From NCBI GenBank assembly GCA_032622095.1, contig CP136067.1, positions 78,084,705 to 78,148,704 on the forward strand: DNA of 64,000 nucleotides. The letters are read 5' to 3'. This document shows, one piece after another, positions 24,998 through 36,876 of the stretch. The position numbers and the translations under genes were made by a program. The DNA is from Siphonodentalium dalli (taxonomy: Eukaryota > Mollusca > Scaphopoda > Gadilida > Siphonodentaliidae). Each line of letters opens with the position of its first letter. Positions within the stretch are counted from its first letter, which is position 1. The notes under the pieces are model-generated. The model searched no databases. It was given only the letters and a program-made list of their open reading frames with translations, and had not been told where the DNA came from.

Positions 24998-25333
24998 ATG
25001 TTAGGAAGTAATGGGTATAATTGGTCTTCATGTGCAGGGGGTGGTGCAATAACTGCAATTGAATGGAAATGCAAACATGGACACCTCAACAAAACACCAT
25101 GTCCCTGCACACACGCCTGTGTATATACCGGAGGGCAAGTAATTAATAGCTTCATCGTAACTTTCTTCCAATCAGTGATGTTCTTCACATATCTACATGG
25201 AAATTTCGAGATGAAAGCGAAACGAATGATAGATTCTATACCATATACATGTACGTTGTTTGTATCGAAACAGGATATAGATACATCACGTCGACAAATA
25301 ATTAAATTTCACTGCAAGTTCAATTTTACCTAA
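24998..25333 (+). pseudogene. Weak candidate for a transposase-like remnant
   Basis: A 111-codon frame contains IEWKCKHGHLN followed by a Cys/Pro-rich stretch and then GGQVINSFIVTFFQ. The W-x-C-x-x-GH pattern followed by a hydrophobic helix recalls a zinc-ribbon-like region in THAP/Kolobok-type transposase proteins of animals. That resemblance is from memory and weak. No catalytic residues can be named, and the frame is short and isolated. It may equally be chance. Confidence 0.15.
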
Positions 25334-27830
25334 CAATACCATTCGAAAGTTGCTTCGGATGAACAATTCAGAAATTTCTTTGTGGTTACAAAATAGGTGA
25401 AATTTGTTTCACCGTATGACATGTAAATAAGGTATCGTGATGAGTATGAGTGAGACCGCGATGCCGATTGAGTTGTCCACAGTCCACAGTCAAACGCAAC
25501 CAATGAATATGCGTAACTTGTGTGGACCGGCGTGACAAGGACATGCCATTGTACGGGTGTCTGCATGTCTGCTATTGAGAGCAGAGCTAACTATGGCAAC
25601 AACTGCTTATTTGAACACGAACAGACATACTCTATACTGCATAGTACTTTGTCTAATTAGGAAGTGAAGCTTACTCTAGACTCTTTTGTTGGGACAGTTT
25701 TCGTACAATTTCTACCAGAACATAAGTTAAATCTAGAGTAGGCCTACGCACCACCCATTATGAATATTTTCGTGGTTGTCATTTTGACAAACGAATTTTC
25801 GCTCAACGTTAATTTTACGACGCTACAGCTGTAACTGTAACCGCTAACTGCATGTGAATTTTCGAAACATCTTTACTACTTGACACTAATTGATAAATCC
25901 CTGTTCAAGGCATCAGATATCTGTGTACGTTCCATGTGGTATAGCTCCGACTCCTACTTGTTCACCTATCTGCTACTGCATTGGAAACTGAGGCTGACAC
26001 ATCACGACCAATCACATGTGCCGTGCGCATTAGGAACGAATTTAATGAACACCTATTGTGGTGTGTGTATATATATAGTTTTCAAACATTCTTTGTGGAT
26101 AATTATCCCCTGATTATCCAGACATTCCGCGTTTCGTACAGTCCGACGCGGTCGATATTTTAAATTGGGATGAATAATTATATCATCCGGCCATAATAAT
26201 GTTAGAAATAATTCGGAACAACAACTGTAATATATATTCATATACGCCATGATAATATGTTTTCTTCTCGCGGTGGCTGTCAATTTTGTGAAAGCACTGT
26301 AACTGCATGTAAACGAAGTTATATTTTAAAATTCCCGCCTCTGCATGTTCGTTATTTTGAGCTTGTGTGTATATATCGTGTGCCGATTGGTCGAAATTGC
26401 ATACGCGTGTTCAGTAAGTTCGCGACGCATATACCGTATCCTGAAATCTTATCAAATGTTCAAAGAAGACGCCCGGAGACATTCGGGCAATTAAGTGCAG
26501 GATTTGCACCAAACAGTAAATCTATAAATACAAACACGACCATTATATTCTTAGTGAGATCTGTGTGTTAGGCAAACCCAAGTGACGCAGATTGTTATAG
26601 CGGATGCTCACGGTTCGCGTCGACTTTAGCAAACTAGCATGTTTTCACGAAATAAACAGAGCGATTCGATTTATTTCGGATAGTCGTCGGAAATTTGACC
26701 CATTTACGAACCAATAATTCCAATTTGCGTTCACATATATAGTCATTACACACAGCAATGTGTTTTAACCGGGGCCCATGTCATTCAGCGAAATACCGGA
26801 GATAAGTTTACTGAAAAATTTGAAAATTAAATTAGTTTAATACTAAGCTATGTATGTTAAAAAGGACTTATCGACAAGGGAATATGTTGTTAATTCAATC
26901 AGACGTGTATAAATTAGATGGCAAACATGACCACAACCAACCTATACCATCCGTTTCGCCTTTTTGGCCATCTTAATTAACTCAGAGACACCCGTTAGAT
27001 TGAATCGGTAATTTTACATTAATTACAGCACGAATGAGCTCCAGGTGCCTTTTTGTATGAAAGTTGGAAGCCATTTAAAAAATTATATCAATTTTGCAAA
27101 TACAAGTTCGCACCTGATTGTTATCTTTGAATCTAGAAAACATACCCTCGAGATGACATAAGAATAAACCGTGTGCATCCATACGTTAGAAGTGAAAACT
27201 CATTTGTTGTTGAGCAAAATAGTTCGCACTTGACGAACTTCAAACCGCATTTCGTTTTGCATTCTACATTTTGCACTGCTCCTGTTAAATATAACTTATA
27301 CTTGTGTGTTCGCGGAATTGATTCATCGCCATGGGTACGCTTGCATAAGACCACACGACCCTACACAGATACAGAATTGGTTTACAATAAATGGTATACA
27401 AAAAAAGTATAAATCTCAATATGTGTGATTTAATGGGATCAGCCTTCGCTTCAGACACTACGACATTTCATGACGTGATCACGCGAATGCATGGAGCCAC
27501 ATGTTCAAACGTTTTAACCCGAACAGCTCATGTATTCAGGTTGTTGTTAATAAGCATGCAGTTGTCGAAAACGACGTCATCAGCTAGTGATCGTTGCTTT
27601 GCTTTAAGCATATTTTAGGATATCTGAAATAAACACAAATGATACAACGGAATTGAGACACAAGTTTCAACAACTTACAAGAAGCCTCACTCATGTTACA
27701 TTCGTTGTAAATACATTAGAAGTATACAATGCAACATAAGTTAACAAGTGACATGAGATAAGAGTGCGTGAGTTGCTTTTTATTGGTGTGTAAAGGTTTC
27801 TCAACTCGCTTTTATTGCTCTCACTCACAC
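25334..27830. other. Anonymous intergenic DNA
   Basis: No gene was recognised. Open frames up to about 104 codons occur (26257-26571 plus) without family resemblance. Confidence 0.45.
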
Positions 27831-27838
27831 ACACTCAA

Positions 27839-27841
<3 letters not shown>

Positions 27842-27880
<39 letters not shown>

Positions 27881-27936
27881 ACTCTTTCTGTCTCGCTCTC
27901 TCTGTCCCTCCCTCTCGCTCTCTCTCTCTCTCTCTC
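27842..27936. repeat. (CT)n-rich microsatellite
   Basis: An interrupted CT dinucleotide tract of about 95 bp with CTGTCTCG and CCCTCCC interruptions. Apparent Ser/Leu repeat and Glu/Arg repeat peptides across it are microsatellite translations, not genes. Confidence 0.95.
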
Positions 27937-30067
27937 GTTCCCACAAATTATTTGTTTGAAAACGACCCACTTTCCGATCAAAGATACCCATCGACTCATC
28001 ACGCATCGTAGTTGCAACCAGAACCAAAGGAAAGGCTGTGGTCTAATAGAGAATGAGAAAATACAAAATAGCCTCTCATATTCTCCGGGAAACAGACAGA
28101 AGGAAACGTGACATAATCGCTGAAAATATATGTGTTTTCTACGAAAGGTAATCAATTTTCGCTTTCTGCGTGCACCAAATTTCATTACGCCGTGACATTT
28201 AAATGGTATCAGAGACTCTGATCACAGAAATTTAATTTCAGACGGGGAGCATGAAAAATTCGTTACTGTCCAACCAGTTTGTTATTCTCGCGGCATTTCG
28301 CTGTAACCATGTGTGCACGAGACCTGACGCGATTGATTATCGGCCCTGGAATAACAGACTTGTCCAAAATGAAAAATCAGTTTTTATGTTTCATCTCATT
28401 AAGTACCAGATTCCGTACTCTCGGAAATTCGTTCCCGCTCCTGTACACTGATTATACCACGACAGTGAGAAATGTGAAATCCACGCTCGGCTCTCGGCGA
28501 AAGTGAAATTTAATGGTGGGTATTGTGTTGGCGGAGACCTCGCTTAATTGCCCGGGATTTGGTTCGCCTTTCGTTTCGTTTAGTTTACAACGTTTGTGAA
28601 TTCAAAGAGTTCCATCTTCGTTTAACGAACAACGTCATATTAATACACTTTCGATGTAATATTATTAATAGGGATAACACTGAAATCTGTGACATTCTCA
28701 GCGGTCCGTTGGTTTGTGAGAAATTATAAATTTCATTCTTCTTTCGTTGAACCCAACTCGATCAATCACCCGCGCGGGGGACTAAAACAATTTCCTGTGA
28801 CCACAATAGGAGTATGTAATTGATGTATTTTCTTGACATGGTCTCGTCTGAGATCTCGCGTGCCCCGAGAATGCCGCCTGCTGGAAAGTTCGCTCAATTT
28901 ACTTAAATAATCTGCATTACGCGTGAAAACAACGATCGTAAAAGTAAAAAAAAGAGCAAAGAAAACGAATATAAATCACAGTAAAGATAAATGTGTTATT
29001 AATTCGTTGCTCTTCCTAGTTGGTTACAGCAAGGCAATTGAAAACCTCTATCTCCCTAGCACCCTGCCTGTTTGTATTCATCTCCCCACATTCACCATAT
29101 TTCGGGTATGTGTGCATATCCCACACTGCACGCCACTCTCCCATTTATCTTTGAGTCTACTTTATGGGTGAACGATGGAATGGTAAAATCTCGCTCTACC
29201 TCGCATCATACACGCGTATCGCTTCAATTATATGGCGACATATTTACAAGGCTGTTCGTTTTTATTCACTCCCACAATGAACCTATTTTATTTCGACATA
29301 GACGTGTAGTATGGAATCTTCTCAGATCTTAATTAATTAAATATAGTATATAGTTAGAATAAATATCTATACGATAATTAGATTGTGTGGTAATTTGTTT
29401 CAACGGGCCCACATCATCGAACAGATTAATGTGCATTCGTAGACAATCGACATAGAATAAATAACAATAAAATTGTAATGCGAATATTCAGAATATATTT
29501 AGCTGTGTGGTTATCATTAACGATAGAAGTATATTGTATGGAATGGTAGATTGTTTGCACAGCACGTTAAAATAATGCGTCATTAAATTCACAGTAGACA
29601 TAAATGGCATTAGTTTTTATTGAATACGAGTATATGCACATGTGAACTGAATACGATGACTGCATGAGATGCTAGGAGATTAATACCAGTATTAGATGTT
29701 AACAATTCCGATGCCTGACAAGCCAGATAAGACTTGAGAAGGATGAGGTAAATCGTGTGACTCTCGTGAGCAAGGGAACCTGAATAAATTCGAATTGGGT
29801 TTTGTCTGTTTTGTTGTTGCCTGAAGATGAATATAGCGTCTTTCGATAAAGATAGACAAAATTGCACAACACATGTGTGAATCGAAGAGCTTTCGTTACC
29901 CATAACGAGTGTTAATGGACACCTTTCGCATATATAGTGAACTATAATCCTGATCAGAATTACGAATATATAGGGTACTACGTCACTAGAATTTGTGTTA
30001 TTTATATCAGTTGTCGGTATCGAGAATCCAAGCATTGGCACTCGAGCTTTTGATGCAATCATCGAGC
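27937..30067. other. Unique DNA without recognised genes
   Basis: The 28.2-28.9 kb part is less AT-biased than average. The longest frame is 154 codons on the minus strand at 29610-30074; it is hydrophobic and shows no recognisable motif. I do not call a gene here. Confidence 0.4.
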
Positions 30068-30163
30068 TAACCATGCACTCACTGTGACATCATAGCAACA
30101 TAATTATGTACACTCTAACCATGCACTCAATGTGACATCATAGCAACATAATTATGTACACTC
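30068..30163. repeat. 48-bp tandem duplication
   Basis: Two copies of a 48-bp unit, each opening TAACCATGCACTCA and containing CATCATAGCAACATAATTAT, lie side by side with one mismatch noted (CACTGTG versus CAATGTG). This is a recent local duplication. Confidence 0.9.
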
Positions 30164-30371
30164 TAATCAAGCAGACAGATTGGAACGGCATTGTTTTCGG
30201 GGCTATTTGTCCGAAAATGTTCTTTTCTCCGGATCCTTATCTAAGTTACTTGACAACTACCGACTTCAAATGAGCCTTCTCAAGTTAACTTACTGTGTAT
30301 ATATATATGTCAACAGTTACTTGTGTATATATAGTACCATGCACAATGGTCTTCATATTTTGAGGAATAAA

Positions 30372-30373
<2 letters not shown>

Positions 30374-30415
<42 letters not shown>

Positions 30416-30441
30416 TCTCTCTCTCTCTCTCGCTCTCTCTC
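30374..30441. repeat. (CT)n microsatellite, left arm
   Basis: A CT dinucleotide tract of about 68 bp. Together with the (GA)n tract at 30551-30632, about 110 bp away, it could pair as an imperfect inverted repeat. Confidence 0.95.
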
Positions 30442-30455
30442 ATATATGACCGAAC

Positions 30456-30514
30456 ATTGCTATTGACCAGGTTGCAGACATATACGGCTGACAACTGTTG
30501 CCATAGTTGAGGGC
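30456..30514. repeat. Left arm of a long-range inverted repeat
   Basis: CATTGCTATTGACCAGGTTG and the following ACAACTGTTGCC-ATAGTTGAGGGC are found again, reverse-complemented, at about 34150-34201 (CCCTCAACCGTGGCAACAGT, then GGTCAATAGCAAT). The two arms bracket the Helitron chain and suggest a foldback element or inverted duplication that was later invaded. Confidence 0.6.
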
Positions 30515-30550
30515 TAATTGCATGCATCTGAAGCGATCCGGAACTATCAG

Positions 30551-30578
30551 GAGAGAGAGAGAGAGAGAGAGCGCGCAC

Positions 30579-30632
<54 letters not shown>
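30551..30632. repeat. (GA)n microsatellite, right arm
   Basis: A GA dinucleotide tract of about 80 bp with GCGCGCAC and GATA interruptions. Long Ser/Leu-repeat peptides read across it are artefacts. Confidence 0.95.
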
Positions 30633-30633
<1 letters not shown>

Positions 30634-30942
30634 ATGATGAGTGAGACAGAGAGAGCAACGAGATCACCCCTCCCAATATACCACGAAACAACACTAAGTA
30701 CCTTGACCTTAGATGATTCTAGCCCCAGATTATCAATCAAGAATAACCCGGATTCGCGTTCCGAAACTGAATATACAGGCGACTGGTACACACGTTCCAC
30801 ACTCTAAACGATCAGGGACTACTGGAAGAACGCGAGAGACAAGAGAGTAACGAGACCTCCCCAACTATATATACCATAAACCAACACGTTTATATATACG
30901 CTCTTCATTATACATGTATGGATGAATAAATATATATATATA

Positions 30943-31515
30943 CTAGCCGATGAGCCCGACGTTGTCCGGGCTATTCAAAAACCAAATTTCAAGTCGATAG
31001 CTCGGCGACCCGATAAAATTCGTATCCGGGGCAAGATACATTCACATAGCAAATTTCAAGTCGATAGCTCCACCCGTTTCCGAGATCTCGTCTGCGCATG
31101 CGCGAAGCTGGTGTCGCACGGGCTCGGCGACCCGATAAAATTCGTATCCGGGGCAAGATACATTCACATAGCAAATTTCAAGTCGATAGCTCCACCAGTT
31201 TCCGAGATCTCGTCTGCGCATGCGCGAAGCGGGCCCCGCACGGGCTCGGCGACCAGATAAAATTCGCATTCGGGGCAAGATACATTCACATAGCAAATTT
31301 CAAGTCGATAGCTCCACCCGTTTCCGAGATCTCGTCTGCGCATGCGCGAAGCGGGCGCCGCACGGGCTCGCCAATACGACAACGACCACCGCCTGGTCAA
31401 ACTACACACACGTACCAAGTTTCGTCCCGATCGGTCGAGAATCGTAGATTTGTATAAATGACAAACAAACATACATACAGACAGACAAACAGAGGTCTTC
31501 AAAATATATATGAGA
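30943..31515 (-). mobile_element. Helitron family A, chain member 1
   Basis: It starts A|CTAGCCGATGA plus hairpin GCCCGACGTTGTCCGGGC, immediately after a (TA)n tract. It ends ...ATATATGAGA at 31515, directly abutting the CTAG of the next copy. It has one deleted 122-bp unit (30983, joined directly to GGCGACCCG) and full units from 31050, 31172 and 31294. The connector and CAGACA tail match the copy at 10413-11080. Confidence 0.85.
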
Positions 31516-32029
31516 CTAGCCGATGAGCCCAACGTTGTCCGGGCTATTCAAAAACCAAATTTCAAGTCGATAGCTCCACCCGTTTCCGAGATCCGGTCTG
31601 CGCATGCGCGAAGCTGGCGTCGCACGGGCTCGGCGACCCGATAAAATTCGTGTCCGGGGCAAGACACATTCACATACCAAATTTCAAGTCGATAGCTCCA
31701 CCCGTTGCCGAGATCTCGTCTGCGCATGCGCGAAGCTGGCGTCGCACGGGCTCGGCGACCCGATAAAATTCGCACCCGGGGCAAGATACATTCACATACC
31801 AAATATCAAGTCGATAGCTCCACCCGTTTCCGAGATCTCGTCTGCGCATGCGCGAAGCGGGCGCCGCACGGGCTCGCCAATACGACAACGTTCACCGCCT
31901 GGTCAAACTACACACACGTACCAAGTTTCGTCCCGATCGGTCGAGAATCGTAGATTTGTATAAATGACAGACAAACAAACAAACAAACAAACATACATAC
32001 AGACAGAGGTCTTCAAAATATATATGAGA
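31516..32029 (-). mobile_element. Helitron family A, chain member 2
   Basis: It begins with CTAG at the exact base after member 1 ends and finishes ...ATATATGAGA at 32029, abutting member 3. It holds three 122-bp units starting at 31556, 31678 and 31800. The terminal hairpin has one substitution (GCCCAACGTTGTCCGGGC). Confidence 0.85.
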
Positions 32030-32488
32030 CTAGCCGATGAGCCCGACGTTGTCCGGGCTATTCAAAAACAAAATTTCAAGTCGATAGCTCTACCCGTTTC
32101 CGAGATCTGGTCTGCGCATGCGCGAAGCTGGCGTCGCACGGACTCGGCGACCCGATAAAATTCGTATCCGGGGCAAGATACATTCACATAGCAAATTTCA
32201 AGTCGATAGCTCCACCCGTTTCCGAGATCTCGTCTGCGCATGCGCGAAGCTGGTGTCGCACGGGCTCGGCGACCCGATAAAATTCGTATCCGGGGCAAGA
32301 TACATTCACATAGCAAATTTCAAGTCGATAGCTCCACCCGTTTCCGAGATCTCGTCTGCGCATGCGCGAAGCGGGCGCCGCACGGGCTCGCCAATACGAC
32401 AACGTCCACCGCCTGGTCAAACTACACACACGTACCAAGTTTCGTCACGATCGGTCGAGAATCGTAGATTTGTATTAATGACAGACAT

Positions 32489-32519
<31 letters not shown>

Positions 32520-32547
32520 AACAGAGGTCTTCAAAATATATATGAGA
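32030..32547 (-). mobile_element. Helitron family A, chain member 3
   Basis: Both ends are intact and abut neighbours: CTAG at 32030, ...TATATGAGA at 32547. It has three 122-bp units (from 32070, 32192, 32314) and a CAGA-rich tail. Confidence 0.85.
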
Positions 32548-33477
32548 CTAGCCGATGAGCCCGACGTTGTCCGGGCTATTCAAAAACCAAATTTCAAGTC
32601 CGGGCTATTCAAAAACCAAATTTCAAGTCGATAGCTCTACCCGTTTCCGAGATCTGGTCTGCGGATGCGCGAAGCTGGCGTCACACGGGCTCGGCGACCC
32701 GATAACAATCGTATCCGGAGCAAGATACATTCAAAAACCAAATTTCAAGTCGATAGCTCTACCCGTTTCCGAGATCTGGTCTGAGCATGCGCGAAGCTGG
32801 CGTCGCACCGGCTCGGCGACCCGATAAAATTCGTATCCGGGGCAAGATACATTCACATAGCAAATTTCAAGTCGATAGCTCCACCCGTTTCGAATATCTG
32901 GTCTGCGCATGCGCGAAGCTTGCGTCGCACGGGCACGGCGACCAGATAAAATTCGTATCCGAGGCAAGATACATTCACATAGCAAATTTCAAGTCGATAG
33001 CTCCACCCGTTTCCGAGATCTCGTCTGCGCATGCGCGAAGCTGGCGTCGCACGGGCTCGGCGACCCGATAACATTTCAAGTCGATAGCTCTACCCAGCCC
33101 GACGTTGTCCGGGCTATTCAAAAACCAAATTTCAAGTCGGTAGCTCTACCCGTTTCCGAGATCTGGTCTGCGCATGCGCGAAGCTGGCGTCGCACGGGCT
33201 CGGCGACCCGATAAAATTCGTATCCGGGGCAAGATACATTCACATACCAAATTTCAAGTCGATAGCTCCACCCGTTCCCGAGATCTCGTCTGCGCATGCG
33301 CGAAGCGGGCGCCGCACGGGCTCGCCAATACGACAACGTTCACCGCCTGGTCAAACTACACACACGTACCAAGTTTCGTCCCGATCGGTCGAGAATCGTA
33401 GATTTGTATAAATGACAGACAGACAAACAAACAAACAAACATACATACAGACAGAGGTCTTCAAAATATATATGAGA
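32548..33477 (-). mobile_element. Helitron family A, chain member 4, rearranged
   Basis: Intact CTAG/hairpin start at 32548 and intact ...TATATGAGA end at 33477 followed by T. Inside, the stretch CCGGGCTATTCAAAAACC is duplicated near 32600. At about 33093-33120 a second partial hairpin end (GCCCGACGTTGTCCGGGC without CTAG) follows a broken repeat unit. The element looks like two copies fused by internal recombination. The 122-bp units run with several variants. Confidence 0.75.
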
Positions 33478-33742
33478 TTAGTATCCGGGGCAAGATACAT
33501 TCACATACCAAATATCAAGTCGATAGCTCCACCCGTTTCCGAGATCTCGTCTGCGCATGCGCGAAGCGGGCGCCGCACGGACTCGCCAATACGACAACGT
33601 TCACCGCCTGGTCAAACTGCACACACGTACCAAGTTTCGTCCCGATCGGTCGAGAATCGTAGATTTGTATAAATGACAGACAGACAGACAAACAAACAAA
33701 CATACATACATACAGACAGAGGTCTTCAAAATATATATGAGA
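33478..33742 (-). mobile_element. Helitron family A, chain member 5, missing its 3' end
   Basis: Only the last repeat unit, connector, CAGACA tail and 5' terminus (...ATATATGAGA, then T) remain. The left side starts directly in TAGTATCCGGGGCAAGATAC with no CTAG or hairpin. It shares the CAAATATCAAGTCGATAGC variant with member 2 (31800). Confidence 0.75.
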
Positions 33743-34201
33743 TTATCAATCGCGAAAAATACGAATTTCTGTCCGGGAACCAAAGGAAGGTGTCGTGTAC
33801 ATCCGTTCCGCATTCTTTTCGTTATGATGAACGAGCGGATGGGACGGAGGGAGTAATACGGTGATATTCAGGACGATAAAGATGTGTAGGGTGAGATGGA
33901 TAGTATAGCGAGACTACCACAATGTATCGTGAATCAACACATTGCCGTGAACCTGGACCCAATGCATGCAGTCGCCGATTATAAATCGAGAAAAACCCGG
34001 ATTCATATCCGGAAATTCAAGCCATGCAGATGTCTTGTAAACACGTTCGACATTCATCTCAATATATACATGTGTGCTATATATAATAATAAGTATAGCC
34101 ACTATACTACACACTACCGCATAACAGGCGTTTTTCTTCAGACGAAACTCGCCCTCAACCGTGGCAACAGTTGTCTGCAACCTGCATGGTCAATAGCAAT
34201 A
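33743..34201. repeat. Flanking repeats and right arm of the inverted repeat
   Basis: AAAAACCCGGATTC with flanking GATTATAAATCGAG (33978-34005) echoes AATAACCCGGATTCGCG at about 30743 and AAAAATACGAATTTCTGTCC at 33757. Motifs like GAGAC(T)ACC...CCAACAC also recur on both sides of the Helitron chain. The right arm at 34150-34201 is the reverse complement of 30456-30514. Together they look like an older, diverged tandem or foldback repeat split by the Helitrons. Confidence 0.45.
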
Positions 34202-34600
34202 GAGACCTTTAGCAAAATCACGAATACGATTACGGATATGGAAATATCCTGCCAGTATACGGCCAAAATTCGACCTTTACGCACGGGGGTTCTTATGTGA
34301 GACGAAATATACCCCACGCAGTTTAGTAATGTGCAGATGTGTCAATAATGTGACACCGGTCCTGTTTGGGGACGCTCCAACATTAACCGTGTGGTATATT
34401 ACACACGGATACGAACATGGGATCTGAAAGAGACACACATTACTTTTTCCGTGAGATATATGTGTAACTGAATACAGTGAGGCATATGCCGTCCTATAAA
34501 TTAGCCATCGTATACAGGTAAATGTGATGGTGTCAACCTTACTAGGACAGTATATCCTATATATCCGTAATCGTAATAGTGATTTTTTGCGAAAGGTCTC
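34202..34600. mobile_element. TA-flanked MITE with ~50-bp TIRs
   Basis: The left end reads TA|GAGACCTTTAGCAAAATCAC and the right end, reverse-complemented, TA|GAGACCTTTCGCAAAAAATC. Both then continue with TACGATTACGGATAT. A TA duplication on each side suits a Tc1/mariner-like or similar TA-specific transposon, though the superfamily is inferred only from the target site. Length is 399 bp and it is non-coding. Confidence 0.65.
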
Positions 34601-36226
34601 TATTGTTGTGTTTTAGCGGTAAGATAATGCGAAAATCCCACAGAATAGTAATATAGAGTAGTTTTAAAAAGTTGGTCGAATCCTGATGCGGGAAAAAGAA
34701 AATTTTCGGACAAATCGGATCCCGAATCCGGGTTAAAGATAGTTATTAGATGCTTTATTGATAACTCAATCGTACTATTATACACATACTATAGAGTCAT
34801 GTAACATATTTACAGTGTATGTACACTGCAAAAATAAGTGTTCTAAAATGAACGCGTTCATACCACCGAAGTGTTTAAATCGTATATAACGCTATGTGTT
34901 AACTCTAAACATCAGCGTTAGAGTGCCAGTCGTCTAAAGACATAGATCTAAAACGGCAGTGTTCAAACGTTGAACAGTGGTATTCAGTCTTTGACTAGTG
35001 GTGTTCAGTCGATGAACAGTGATGTTCATCTGAAGTATAATAACTGTCGTGCAGTACCGGTATCAACAGGTAAATTTAGTTTAGTATTTCCCGTTGATCG
35101 GTTCGGAGTGGAATTATATAACATATTTTCAATTATATATATGGCACAAAAAATACCACTAATCATAACAAACTATGCATTTAGCTGAACACCAGTGTTC
35201 AATTGTGCGTTCAGGATGACTTAACATCGGCGTTCAAATTGCCGTCCGTTCCGTTGCCGATTCCGTTAATTGCAGGAATCAACGCAAGTGTTGTCATGCG
35301 CAGAAGTATTATTTTGACAACCTACCGTTTCGTGCTCTTGTATTTTTTGGAGGGAAATACGTTGTTGTGTTGTGGTTGATTCTAATTCTAGATAATTGCA
35401 CAGGCATACGTTGTTTTTCTTGTGCTCGCGTATCTGTTTGTATATATAGAACAAATGGCCGAAGGAGTTTGTCTGTCGTTCGGCTTTCAAAGTGTGATTT
35501 CTTGATTGAAAAATACCATGACTCGAGAAAACACGTGTATCGGCATCGGCCATGGCGCCGATTTCAAATTAACAACAATTTATGCTGAATGTTGGTTTCG
35601 GAGGACATACATGTAGCTGTCAAATCTGCGCATAAAGTGACCAACAGTGATAATGGATGGCCTGTTACATGGACTAGTGTACACCGATACGTGATCTAAT
35701 GCCGTGATAGAGTGGACACAACGATTCTAGGAGAACGCTCGATGTACATGACCAGGAGAACATTATCATTCGATCTCTCGGCTCGATATCACCGTCAGAT
35801 GACGACGCTTTTTGTGAGACCGCTGTCCCACCATGCACACACCAACATGCATGTACAGTTTCGGTGATATTGACCATACTGTTACCATCTTGTTATATTT
35901 GCATACTGAGTGTGATCATCACTAAATCCAGCATTCCGATTGGTTGGCGCCCACGTGGCTAGTTGCAATTATTTATCGGTGAATGCGCTCATAACTGCAA
36001 GCTCATAACAACATCGATACGTCATTTGGGTTTGGAAAGACAAACGCGTAATGTTTTGGGAGCATTTGGATTCGCGCAGGATTGACTTAATAAATCATCG
36101 GGTTTCAATTGTTCCTGTTAACTTTTGCCAAGGGTGCTATCGGATATTTTGGGCTGGTTTTGTCACGATACACTTTTCGATTTAAATACATTTACAAAAG
36201 TGGCCTTTTCGCTAAATGTATATAAA

Positions 36227-36390
36227 TATAAGGATTAACTGTCATGTGGACTGTTTTTTATGGAGATGTAACCGTGAGGTAAGTGGTCATAACTTGTATG
36301 TAAAACTCTTCGGGTTTTACACAAGTTATGAACACTTACCTCAAGGTTACATCTCCATAAAAACAGTCCACATGATAGTTAATCCTTATA
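36227..36390. repeat. 164-bp near-perfect palindrome
   Basis: The left arm begins TATAAGGATTAACTGTCATG and the right arm ends with its near-complement (CATGATAGTTAATCCTTATA). The arms are about 78 bp with only a few mismatches, and the centre is GTAAAACTCTTCGGGTTTTAC. A transcript would fold into a long, almost unbroken hairpin. Whether it is an inserted foldback element or a local palindromic duplication is not clear. Confidence 0.9.
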
Positions 36391-36813
36391 TCATTAAACA
36401 ACTAATTTACGGTGATATTGACCATATTGTTACCATCTTGTCATCATTAAACGACTCATGATTTTAAAACCTCACTGTCACTTCCACGAGTTGACTCCCA
36501 AATTACCACAGTTAGAACTAGAGCAACGTCCTAACAAATTACAAGCCTAGAAAGTTACAAATAATTCATCAGATTATCGCTTGTACATAACATGTGGAAA
36601 CTATCCTTGGACCATTCAAATTTGAATGCACACCTCAATTCGAATGTATACGCATTACTGTAGTCTGCACATCCATTGCACATGTTCATAAAGTCCACAG
36701 AGAGCATCGCATATATAAGAGCATGCACTCGATTGGGCATACAAGGTGAAGGTAAATAGTACTATAGGCCAATATGTTATCTTATATATGAAAGGCTCCC
36801 TATGGGGAACTCG

Positions 36814-36876
36814 CATATATAAGAGAATACATTGACACAAGGAGACTCCCATATATAAGAGAATGCATTGACACAG
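36814..36876. repeat. 36-bp direct duplication
   Basis: CATATATAAGAGAATACATT at 36814 recurs at 36850 with one change, and a third diverged copy (CATATATAAGAGCATGCACT) lies near 36709. All are within the CACTG-ended element. Confidence 0.8.

Noticed and set aside
27768..28185. Ser/Leu-repeat and Glu/Arg-repeat frames
   Set aside because: Translations of the (CT)n microsatellite.
29610..30074. 154-codon minus-strand frame
   Set aside because: The longest non-repeat frame in the window, but it is hydrophobic, has no recognisable motif and runs into the 48-bp duplication. Judged chance.
30922..33814. Many overlapping open frames of 60-150 codons on both strands across the 122-bp arrays, with repeated peptides such as REAGVARARRPDKIRI
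   Set aside because: 122 is not a multiple of 3, so a stop-poor unit stays open in several frames at once. The same peptides appear in shifted frames and on both strands. This is a property of GC-rich tandem repeats, not of genes.
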